11,508 nt of DNA from Actinomycetota bacterium. GTDB taxonomy: Bacteria > Actinomycetota > Actinomycetes > Streptosporangiales > Streptosporangiaceae. The stretch lies in the NCBI GenBank assembly GCA_003242605.1, contig QGUZ01000151.1, positions 1 to 11,508 of the forward strand. The letters are read 5' to 3'. The translations under genes and the position numbers were made by a program. This document shows, one piece after another, positions 1 to 6,301 of the stretch; within the stretch, counting starts at the first letter, position 1; every line of letters begins with the position of its first letter. The notes beneath the pieces are model-generated. The model had not been told where the DNA came from. It made no database searches and saw only the letters and a list, made by a program, of their open reading frames with translations.

Positions 1-295
1 GGCCACCGGACGCGCCGTACGCCGCGCCGTTCGGGTGCGGCGCCTGCCAGGCCGGCGCCGCCTCGGGCCGGGCGTCGGCGGCGGGCGCGGGCCGCTCGGG
101 CACCGCCCACTCCACCTCGACCGACGTGCCGCCGCTGGTGATCGCGATGCGGCGCAGCGGGCCCGGGCCGGACGCGAGCTCGGCCGCGTACCCGGCGATC
201 CAGGCGAGCAGCTCCTCGGGCCGCGCCCCGGTCCCCGGCGCGCCGCCGTGCAGGCCGTCCGGGCTCATGCCGCCGTGTCCCATGCCCTGGCTCAT
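1..295 (-). CDS. Biotin carboxyl carrier protein of acetyl-CoA carboxylase, N-terminal part (runs off the left edge)
   Basis: Partial gene of 98 visible codons. Its ATG (295-293) overlaps the TGA of the carboxyltransferase gene as ATGA, so the two are translationally coupled. The first 20 residues are Gly/His/Met-rich. After them come a helix (EELLAWIAGYAAELA) and then LRRIAITSGGTSVEVEW, which resembles the N-terminal part of AccB-type BCCPs, where a helix is followed by an 'I-x-x-G-x-x-V-E-V-E' strand. An Ala/Pro-rich linker follows and reaches the window edge. The biotinyl domain with its expected AMKM lysine motif would lie beyond position 1 and is not seen. Such a carrier next to a fused carboxyltransferase is common in type II PKS clusters, where it carries carboxybiotin for malonyl-CoA synthesis. 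The call rests on the short N-terminal match plus its neighbour; the lack of the biotin site keeps it provisional. Confidence 0.7.
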   Translation of the reverse strand, partial: MSQGMGHGGMSPDGLHGGAPGTGARPEELLAWIAGYAAELASGPGPLRRIAITSGGTSVEVEWAVPERPAPAADARPEAAPAWQAPHPNGAAYGASGG

Positions 296-1974
296 ACCGT
301 GGCCTCCCTCCGCGCCGCGCCGTACCCGCGGAACCGCCGCGTGCGCTCGGCCACCAGGCGCTCCGGGGGCAGCCGCAGCAGCTCGTGCAGTGCCGCGGTG
401 ACCGCGCCGCGGACGAGCTGGGCGGCCTGCAGCGGGTCCTCGTGCGCGCCGCCGTCCGGCTCGGGGATGACCGCGTCGACCACGCCGTGGCCGAGCAGGT
501 CGCGCGCGGTGAGCCCGAGCGCGGCCGCGGCCTGCGGGGCGGCGCTCGCGTCGCGCCACAGGATCGCGGCGCAGCCCTCCGGGCTGATCACCGAGTAGAC
601 GGCGTTGGACAGCGCGAGCACCCGGTCGGCCACGGCGAGCGCGAGCGCCCCGCCGCTGCCGCCCTCGCCGGTGATCACGGTGACCACGGGCACGGTGAGC
701 CGGGACATCAGCCGCAGGTTCTCCGCGATCGCGTGGGCCTGGCCGCCCGCCTCGGCGTCCACGCCCGGGTACGCCCCGGGCGTGTCGACCAGGGTGAGGA
801 TCGGCAGCCGGAGCTTGTCGGCGAGCCGCATCAGCCGGGCGGCCTTGCGGTAGCCGGCCGGGGAGGACATGCCGAAGTTGCGGGCGACGAGCTCGCGGGT
901 GTCGTGGCCCTTCTGGTGGCCGATCACCACGATCGGCACGCCGTCGAGCCGGCCGATGCCGCCCACGATCGCCGGGCAGTCGCCGGAGACGCGGTCGCCG
1001 CCGAGTTCGAGGAAGTCGTCGAGCAGCCAGGCGGCGTAGTCGAGCGTGGTCGGCCGCCCCGGGTTGCGGGCCAGCCGCACCGTCTCCCAGGCGTCCCGCT
1101 CGGGCAGCTCCTCGGGCCGGCGGGCGAGCCGCGGCGCGGCGTCCCGCCAGGTCTCGGGGACCGTCCGGGCACCCCGCCCCCAGGCGGCCGCGTCGAGCAG
1201 CTGCGCGATCGTCGCGCGCAGCGCGGTGCGCGGCCGTACCGCGTCGATCAGGCCTTGGGCGAGCAGCTTCTCGGCGGTCTGGAAGCCCTCGGGCAGCGGC
1301 TGGCGGATCGTCTGCGCGATCACCCGGGGACCGGCGAAGCCCATATGCGCCCCGGGCTCGGCGAGGATCACGTCGGCGAGCGTGGCGTACGAGGCCGCGA
1401 CCCCGCCGTAGGTGGGGTCGGTGACGAGGGAGATCACCGGGAGGCCGGCGGCGTCGAGCGCGCCGAGCGCCCCCGCGGTCTTCGCCATCTGCATGAGCGA
1501 CAGCACGCCCTCCTGCATGCGGGCGCCGCCCGAGGCGCTGACGATCAGCAGCGGGGTGGCGGTGGCGAGGGCGTGGTCGGCCGCGGCGGTGATGCGCTCG
1601 CCGACCGCGCAGCCGAGGCTGCCGCCGAGGAACGCGAAGTCCATCACCGCGGCCACGACCGGGCGGCCGAGGATCGTGCCCGCGACGCACTGCACCGCCT
1701 CGTCCAGCCCGGTGTCCCGCCGGGCCCGGGCGAGCCGCTCCCGGTACGGCCGGACGTCGGCGAAGCCGAGCGGGTCCTCCGGGGTGGGCGGGGCCGCGAT
1801 CGGGGTGGGCGAGGGGTCGAGGAGCGTGCCGAGGCGCTCGCGGGCGGTGAGCCGGTCGTGGTGCCCGCAGTACGGGCAGATCCGCTGGTCGCGCGCGAAG
1901 TGCTCGGCGTACACCAGCTCACGGCAGCGACCGCAGCTCAGCCACTTCCCGGTCGCCCTGGTGTCCAGTCGCAT
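292..1974 (-). CDS. Fused acetyl-CoA carboxylase carboxyltransferase (AccD-AccA), malonyl-CoA supply
   Basis: This 560-residue protein fuses the beta (AccD) and alpha (AccA) carboxyltransferase subunits. It would transfer CO2 from carboxybiotin to acetyl-CoA in the cytosol, making malonyl-CoA for the adjacent PKS. The AccD half (about 1-275) starts with a four-Cys zinc ribbon (C14, C17, C33, C36), then has GGSLGCAVGERI (117-128) and SGGARMQEG (148-156) of the crotonase-type fold. The AccA half (about 295-560) has GHQKG (352-356), DTPGAYPG (397-404), GEGGSGGALA (436-445) and SPEGCAAILW (464-473). Both halves look intact. I chose the ATG at 1974 because GGAGG lies 4 nt upstream (1979-1983) and MRLDTRATGKWLSC leads straight into the zinc ribbon; a frame open further upstream (to 2124) adds 50 unlike residues. 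It is transcribed divergently from the SARP gene and is followed, with overlap, by the carrier protein. The gene for the biotin carboxylase subunit is not in view. Confidence 0.93.
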   Translation of the reverse strand: MRLDTRATGKWLSCGRCRELVYAEHFARDQRICPYCGHHDRLTARERLGTLLDPSPTPIAAPPTPEDPLGFADVRPYRERLARARRDTGLDEAVQCVAGTILGRPVVAAVMDFAFLGGSLGCAVGERITAAADHALATATPLLIVSASGGARMQEGVLSLMQMAKTAGALGALDAAGLPVISLVTDPTYGGVAASYATLADVILAEPGAHMGFAGPRVIAQTIRQPLPEGFQTAEKLLAQGLIDAVRPRTALRATIAQLLDAAAWGRGARTVPETWRDAAPRLARRPEELPERDAWETVRLARNPGRPTTLDYAAWLLDDFLELGGDRVSGDCPAIVGGIGRLDGVPIVVIGHQKGHDTRELVARNFGMSSPAGYRKAARLMRLADKLRLPILTLVDTPGAYPGVDAEAGGQAHAIAENLRLMSRLTVPVVTVITGEGGSGGALALAVADRVLALSNAVYSVISPEGCAAILWRDASAAPQAAAALGLTARDLLGHGVVDAVIPEPDGGAHEDPLQAAQLVRGAVTAALHELLRLPPERLVAERTRRFRGYGAARREATV

Positions 1975-2309
1975 GTGTCCTCCACGTGGGCACTCCTTCG
2001 CACCACGCTGCCGCGGGACGCTCCACGGCCGCTGGAGCGGCGCTGGTGACCGGCACGCCAAAACCGGAATTCCACGGAAAAAGCAGCGGGGGACACGGTC
2101 AGTGGAAGATCGCGGTTCGGTCAACGGCCGATCAGGGCGCGCCGGGCGTGGTCAAGAATCGAGCGAGCCGCGATGGAAAATCAGGAAGTTTGCCGTTCCA
2201 GTGCCATTTTTCACAGGTTTCCGCGGTGGGCATCGATTCATCGGGTGCACTGGCCGCCGAGGCCCGTCTACCTGCTGGAAGAGGTAGTCGATCAACCGGG
2301 ATGGGGCGA
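1975..2309. promoter_or_regulatory. Divergent promoter region between the carboxyltransferase and SARP genes
   Basis: This is 335 bp without a supported gene, clearly less GC-rich than its surroundings around 2161-2240. It must hold the leftward promoter for the carboxylase genes and the rightward one for the SARP gene. On the minus strand, AATGGCA (2208-2202) and AACGGCA (2197-2191) sit exactly 11 bp apart, the spacing typical of SARP heptad boxes, and a weak GATTTT lies 8 bp downstream where a -10 would fit. TTGACC occurs twice on the minus strand (2155-2150 and 2124-2119), but no good -10 follows either copy. GGAATTCC (2067-2074) is a short palindrome. None of these alone is significant in a region this size. 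Confidence 0.4.
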
Positions 2310-4235
2310 ATGGAATATCGGGTTCTCGGGTCTCTGGAGGTCCTCGACGGGGCCCGCGAGATCACGCCCAGCGCCGCGAAGGTTCGCGCGGTGCTGGCGA
2401 TGCTGGTGCTCCGCCACAATCAGATCGTCTCGACCCGCGAATTCATCGACGAGCTGTGGGGTGAGCGGCCGCCGCCGAGCGCGCTCTCGACTTTGCACAC
2501 GTATGTGTACAAGCTGCGCAAGACGCTGGGCCGGGGCGGGACCGAGACGCTCGCCACCAAGCCGTACGGCTACCTCCTCCAGGTCGACCCGGCCGCGGTG
2601 GACCTGCACAACTTCGAGCGCCTGGTGGCCGAGGGCCGCCGGCTGCTCGACGAGGGGGACGCGGAGCGGGCGTCGCGCGTGCTGGTGGAGGCGCTCGGGC
2701 TGTGGCGGGGACCGGCGCTGGCGAACGTGGTGCCGGGCGAGCTGCTGTCCGCGCAGATCACCCGGCTGGAGGAGAGCCGGCTGCGCGCCCTCGAGCTGCG
2801 GCTCGAGGCCGACCTGCGGCTGGGCCGGCACCGGGAGCTGATCAGCGAGCTGAAGGAGCTCACCCTCATCCACCCGCTCAACGAGGAGTTCCACGCCAAG
2901 CTCATGGCGGCGCTGCACGCCTGCGGCCGCCGGGTGGAGGCGCTCGAGGTGTTCCAGAGCCTGCGCCGCCGCCTCGTCGACCAGCTCGGCCTCGAGCCGT
3001 CCCCCGAGCTGCGCCGCCTGCAGCAGCGGCTGCTCGCGGCCGACGACGCCGGCCCGCCGCCGCCCGAGCCGCGGGAGGGGCCGCGAGAGGGAACGGTGAC
3101 CGTGAGCGAGCGCCGCCCGGCGCAGCTGCCCCCGGACATCGCCGACTTCGTGGGCCGTACCGCCGAGCGGGAGTGGCTGGCGGCCGCGCTCGACCGGTCC
3201 GCGGCCCCGGGCACGGCGGTGCGGGTGGTCTGCCTCACCGGCATGCCCGGGGTGGGCAAGACCGCGCTCGCGGTGCACGCGGCCCACCGCGCCCGCCGGG
3301 CGTACCCGGCGGGCCAGCTGTTCGCCCGGCTCACCGCGCCGGACGGCACCCCGGTCGACCCGGGCGAGGTGCTCGGCGGGTTCCTGCGCGCCGCCGGCGT
3401 GCCCGACGAGCGCATCCCCGCCGGGGCCGGCGAGCGCAGCACGCTGTTCCGCACCTGGATGGCGGGCCGCCCCGCGCTGGTGGTGCTCGACGACGCCTGC
3501 GGCGCCGAGCAGGTGCAGCCGCTGCTGCCCGGCTCCGCCGAGTGCGCGGTGATCGTCACCAGCCGGTACGGCCTGCACGGGGTGGCCGGGGCGCGGGTGC
3601 TCGCCCTCGACGTGCCGGACGAGGCCGAGTGCCTGGAGCTGCTCGCGCTCATCATCGGCGAGGCCCGGGTGGCGCAGGAGCGCCGGGAGGCCGAGCGCAT
3701 CGTGCGGCTGTGCGGCGGGCTGCCGCTCGCGCTGCGCTGCGCGGGCTCCCGGCTCGCCGCGAGCCCGGGCCTGGCGCTGCGCGTCTACGCCGACCGGCTC
3801 GCCGACCCGGCCACCCGGCTCGACGAGCTGTGCGTGTCGAACCTCGACGTGCGCGCCGCGCTCGACGCCTCCTACCGCCGCCTCGGCCTGCCCGAGCGCA
3901 GCCTGCTGCGGCTGCTCGGCCTGGTGCGCACCCCGGACGTGGCGCCGTCGCAGGCGGCGGTGCTGCTCGGCTGCGAGCCCGCCCACGCGGCCCGGCTGCT
4001 CGCCCGCCTCGCCGACGCCTCCCTGGTGCGGGTACGGCCCGGCGGCGACGGCGAGGTCCGGTACACGCTGCACGAGCTGGTGCGGCTGTTCGCCCGGGAG
4101 TGCCTCGAGATCGAGCTCGACGGCGGGCCGTCGGCGGCGGCCCCGGTCGCCGCGGAGGCGGCCGAGGCCGGCGAGCCGGCCGAGGACGTGGCGGCGGATG
4201 CCGTCCCCCTGCCGCTGGAGGGGCTCCAGCGCTGA
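2310..4235 (+). CDS. SARP-family transcriptional activator with NB-ARC ATPase module
   Basis: This predicted pathway-specific activator of 641 residues belongs to the AfsR/DnrI/RedD group. Residues 1-95 form the OmpR-type winged-helix DNA-binding domain, opening with MEYRVLGSLEV. Residues about 96-245 are the bacterial transcriptional activation domain (BTAD), ending in the hallmark LVDQLGLEPSPELRRLQQ. After a Pro/Glu-rich linker comes an NB-ARC module: P-loop GMPGVGKT (311-318), Walker B LVVLDDA (390-396), VTSRYG (416-421), GGLPLALR (469-476), and LHELVR (587-592) where AfsR-like proteins carry the MHD motif. There is no C-terminal TPR domain, so it is shorter than AfsR; the tail is Ala/Glu-rich. 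Neither start has an ideal Shine-Dalgarno site: ATG 2310 matches the family N-terminus, and ATG 2301 is the alternative. I see no TTA codon. It lies directly upstream of the core PKS operon, so control of that operon, and perhaps of the divergent carboxylase, is likely (inference). Confidence 0.92.
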   Translation: MEYRVLGSLEVLDGAREITPSAAKVRAVLAMLVLRHNQIVSTREFIDELWGERPPPSALSTLHTYVYKLRKTLGRGGTETLATKPYGYLLQVDPAAVDLHNFERLVAEGRRLLDEGDAERASRVLVEALGLWRGPALANVVPGELLSAQITRLEESRLRALELRLEADLRLGRHRELISELKELTLIHPLNEEFHAKLMAALHACGRRVEALEVFQSLRRRLVDQLGLEPSPELRRLQQRLLAADDAGPPPPEPREGPREGTVTVSERRPAQLPPDIADFVGRTAEREWLAAALDRSAAPGTAVRVVCLTGMPGVGKTALAVHAAHRARRAYPAGQLFARLTAPDGTPVDPGEVLGGFLRAAGVPDERIPAGAGERSTLFRTWMAGRPALVVLDDACGAEQVQPLLPGSAECAVIVTSRYGLHGVAGARVLALDVPDEAECLELLALIIGEARVAQERREAERIVRLCGGLPLALRCAGSRLAASPGLALRVYADRLADPATRLDELCVSNLDVRAALDASYRRLGLPERSLLRLLGLVRTPDVAPSQAAVLLGCEPAHAARLLARLADASLVRVRPGGDGEVRYTLHELVRLFARECLEIELDGGPSAAAPVAAEAAEAGEPAEDVAADAVPLPLEGLQR

Positions 4236-4247
4236 ACCAGCAACTCT

Positions 4248-4283
4248 CCAGACAATCCGGACATCCTCGGACATATTCGGATG
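4248..4283. repeat. Four short direct repeats (CCGGACA-like), candidate activator-binding site
   Basis: Four related heptamers lie in tandem: CCAGACA (4248-4254), CCGGACA (4257-4263), TCGGACA (4267-4273) and a weaker TCGGATG (4277-4283). Their starts are 9, 10 and 10 bp apart. SARP activators bind direct heptad repeats near the -35 element, usually 11 bp apart, so the arrangement is suggestive though the spacing is not canonical. They lie in the 62-bp gap between the SARP gene and the operon it probably controls. Confidence 0.45.
4249..4277 (+). promoter_or_regulatory. Candidate promoter of the PKS operon
   Basis: CAGACA (4249-4254, four of six matches to TTGACA) is separated by 17 bp from CATATT (4272-4277, four of six to TATAAT). 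The elements overlap the heptad repeats, and CCGGACA ends 8 bp before the -10, which is the usual geometry for SARP activation. Transcription would begin near 4284, leaving a leader of only about 14 nt that still contains the Shine-Dalgarno sequence AAAGGAG (4284-4290). Readthrough from the SARP gene is an alternative way to transcribe the operon. Confidence 0.35.
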
Positions 4284-4297
4284 AAAGGAGAGGGGCT

Positions 4298-4621
4298 GTG
4301 CACCAGACGCTGATCGTCGCACGGATGGAGCCCTCCGAGACCGAAGCCGTGGCGAAGATCTTCGCCGACTCCGACGCCACCGATCTGCCGCACCTGATCG
4401 GGGTGTCCCGGCGCACCCTGTTCCGGTTCCACGACCTGTACTTCCACCTCGTCGAGGCGGAGCAGGACATCACGCCGAACCTCTACCGGGCCCGTTCGCA
4501 CCCGCTCTACCAGGACATCAACCGCCGGCTCGCCGAGCACATCCGGCCGTACGACCCGAACTGGCGTGAGCCGAAGGACGCGATGGCCGAGCCGTTCTAC
4601 CACTGGGAGGCGGGGCGATGA
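4298..4621 (+). CDS. TcmI-type polyketide cyclase
   Basis: This 107-residue protein is of the TcmI family, small ferredoxin-like-fold cyclases that close a late ring of an aromatic polyketide (TcmI converts tetracenomycin F2 to F1). Length and sequence follow the family end to end: a hydrophobic first strand with RMEPSE (9-14), DLPHLIGV (29-36), the hallmark LFRFHDLYFHLVEA (41-54), YRARSHPLYQDIN (63-75), RPYDPNW (83-89) and AEPFYHW (97-103). Conserved Arg, His and Asp of the 41-54 block are present. The start is GTG at 4298, 7 nt after AAAGGAG, and it aligns with the family N-terminus. Its stop overlaps the next ATG as ATGA. It opens the core operon just after the SARP gene, as tcmI opens tcmIJKLMN. 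Homologues also occur in whiE spore-pigment clusters, so the ring it closes cannot be told from sequence alone. Confidence 0.92.
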   Translation: MHQTLIVARMEPSETEAVAKIFADSDATDLPHLIGVSRRTLFRFHDLYFHLVEAEQDITPNLYRARSHPLYQDINRRLAEHIRPYDPNWREPKDAMAEPFYHWEAGR

Positions 4622-5049
4622 CCAGGCCCATCGAGAAGGTGTCGATCGACGCGGTGGCGCCGAACACCCGCCGGGGCGGCGACCTGCGCGTGCTGCTCAG
4701 CCCGCGTACCGTCGGCGCGACCTCGGGCTTCATGGGCGCCGGGTGGCTGCGGCCCGGCGAGCACATCACCGAGCACTACCACCCCTACTCGGAGGAGTTC
4801 CTCTACCTGGTGCGGGGCACCCTCGTCGCGCGCATCGACGGCGAGCGGGAGATCACCCTCACCGCCGGGGACGCGCTCATGGTGCCGAAGTCGATCCGGC
4901 ACCGGCTGGACAACGTCGGCGACGAGGAGGCGTTCTTCGTCTTCCACGCCGGCCCGCTCGCCCCGCGGCCCGAGCTCGGCCACGTGGACACCGAGGCGGT
5001 CACCGGGACCGACGGCGTGCCGCTGGTCGGGGGTGGTGGTCCGCGGTGA
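4618..5049 (+). CDS. TcmJ-type cupin, polyketide tailoring or cyclisation accessory protein
   Basis: This 143-residue single-domain cupin has both metal-binding motifs complete. Motif 1 is G47-x5-H53-x-H55-x4-E60-x6-G67. Motif 2 is G84-x5-P90-x4-H95-x3-N99. A divalent metal bound by H53, H55, E60 and H95 is therefore expected. Cupins of this kind (TcmJ, whiE ORFII) sit directly before KS-alpha in many aromatic polyketide clusters. They have been reported to improve product yield or assist cyclisation, but no clear reaction is settled for the family. The last 25 residues are Gly-rich and probably disordered. The gene begins inside the stop of the TcmI-type gene (ATGA) and ends inside the KS-alpha start (GTGA), so three genes are translationally chained. 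The identity as cupin is secure; the biochemical role is not. Confidence 0.9.
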   Translation: MTRPIEKVSIDAVAPNTRRGGDLRVLLSPRTVGATSGFMGAGWLRPGEHITEHYHPYSEEFLYLVRGTLVARIDGEREITLTAGDALMVPKSIRHRLDNVGDEEAFFVFHAGPLAPRPELGHVDTEAVTGTDGVPLVGGGGPR

Positions 5050-6296
5050 GGCGGGTGGTGATCACCGGCCTCGGGGTCACCGCGCCGGGCGGGATCGGCA
5101 CCGCCGCGTTCTGGGATCTGATCAGCTCGGGCCGTACCGCGACCCGCCGGATCAGCCTCTTCGACCCCACCGGGTTCCGGTCCCGCATCGCCGCCGAGAT
5201 CGACTTCGACCCGGCCGCATGCGGCCTGTCGCCACAGGAGATCCGGCGCATGGACCGGGCCGCGCAGCTCGGCGTGGTGAGCGCCCGGGAGGCGCTCGCC
5301 GACAGCGGGCTCACGCTCGAGGACGTGCCGCCGGAGCGGCGCGGGGTGAGCATCGGCAGCGCGGTCGGCTGCACCAGCGGGCTCGAGCAGGAGTACGTCG
5401 TGGTGAGCGACGGCGGCCGCGAGTGGCTGGTCGACCCGGCCTATGCCGTACCGCACCTGTACGGGTACATGGTGCCGAGCACGCTCGCGGTCGAGGTCGC
5501 CTGGGCCGCCCAGGCCGAGGGGCCGGTCGCGCTCGTCTCCACCGGGTGCACCGCCGGCCTCGACGCGGTCGGGCACGGCTACCGGCTGGTGCAGGAGGGG
5601 GTCGCGGACGTGGTGATCGCCGGGGCCACCGACGCGCCGATATCGCCGATCACCGTGGCCTGCTTCGACGCGATCAAGGCCACCTCGCCGAACAACGACG
5701 ACCCCGAGCACGCGTCGCGGCCGTTCGACCGGGACCGGGACGGGTTCGTGCTCGGCGAGGGGTCGGCCGTGATGGTGCTCGAGGAGCGCGAGGCCGCGCT
5801 GCGCCGCGGTGCGGAGATTTATGCCGAAATAGTGGGATTCGCCAACCGGAGCAACGCGTACCACATGACCGGCCTCAAGCCGGACGGGCGCGAGATGGCC
5901 GAGGCGATCCGCGCCGCGCTGCGCGAGGCCCGGCTCAACCCGGAGGACGTGGACTACATCAACGCGCACGGCTCCGGCACCCGGCAGAACGACCGGCACG
6001 AGACCGCCGCGTTCAAGGACGCGCTCGGCGAGCACGCCTACAAGACTCCGGTGAGCTCGATCAAGTCCATGGTCGGGCACTCGCTCGGCGCGATCGGCTC
6101 GATCGAGGTCGCCGCCTCGGTGCTGGCGATCAAGCACGACGTGATCCCGCCGACCGCGAACCTGCACACGCCCGACCCGGAATGCGACCTCGACTACGTG
6201 CCGCTGACCGCCCGCGAACAGCCCGTCGACGTGGTGCTCAGCGTCGGCAGCGGCTTCGGCGGGTTCCAGACGGCGATGCTGCTCGCGCAGGGGTGA
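5046..6296 (+). CDS. Type II PKS ketosynthase alpha (KS-alpha)
   Basis: This 416-residue beta-ketoacyl synthase is the catalytic half of the minimal PKS heterodimer. It loads and extends the poly-beta-keto chain by decarboxylative Claisen condensation with malonyl-ACP. The nucleophile is C168 in VSTGCTAGLD (164-173), with H308 in NAHGSGT (306-312) and H345 in SMVGHSLG (341-348), plus K340. The complete triad and length are normal for the family; Ala follows Cys-Thr where Ser is more usual. The start is GTG 5046, overlapping the cupin stop as GTGA, which gives MRRVVITGLGVTAPGG, the standard N-terminus. KS-beta follows after 5 nt. A short patch at 5814-5842 uses codons rare in this locus (ATT, TAT, GAA, ATA, GGA), and another ATA is at 5640-5642. 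The product chain cannot be named from KS-alpha alone. Confidence 0.97.
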   Translation: MRRVVITGLGVTAPGGIGTAAFWDLISSGRTATRRISLFDPTGFRSRIAAEIDFDPAACGLSPQEIRRMDRAAQLGVVSAREALADSGLTLEDVPPERRGVSIGSAVGCTSGLEQEYVVVSDGGREWLVDPAYAVPHLYGYMVPSTLAVEVAWAAQAEGPVALVSTGCTAGLDAVGHGYRLVQEGVADVVIAGATDAPISPITVACFDAIKATSPNNDDPEHASRPFDRDRDGFVLGEGSAVMVLEEREAALRRGAEIYAEIVGFANRSNAYHMTGLKPDGREMAEAIRAALREARLNPEDVDYINAHGSGTRQNDRHETAAFKDALGEHAYKTPVSSIKSMVGHSLGAIGSIEVAASVLAIKHDVIPPTANLHTPDPECDLDYVPLTAREQPVDVVLSVGSGFGGFQTAMLLAQG

Positions 6297-6301
6297 GGCC
6301 G

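Noticed and set aside
385..2049. Long plus-strand open frame opposite the carboxyltransferase
   Set aside because: The composition is that of an antisense shadow (Gly/Arg/Asp repeats) with no motif. The minus strand carries all carboxyltransferase motifs.
2119..2155. Two TTGACC copies on the minus strand as -35 elements for the carboxylase promoter
   Set aside because: No acceptable -10 lies 16-19 bp downstream of either copy, and their 31-bp distance is not a whole number of helical turns.
4281..4313. ATG at 4281 as an alternative start just before the TcmI-type gene
   Set aside because: It is in another frame and meets a stop after about ten codons. It also overlaps the ribosome site of the GTG start at 4298.
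2292..4322. Very long open frame on the minus strand opposite the SARP gene
   Set aside because: It is Arg/Gln/Val-rich with no domain, and is the expected antisense shadow of a GC-rich gene. The plus-strand frame has full SARP and NB-ARC motifs.
4803..6167. Long minus-strand open frame opposite the cupin and KS-alpha genes
   Set aside because: It crosses a gene boundary of the opposite strand and has no recognisable domain; it is a shadow of KS-alpha.
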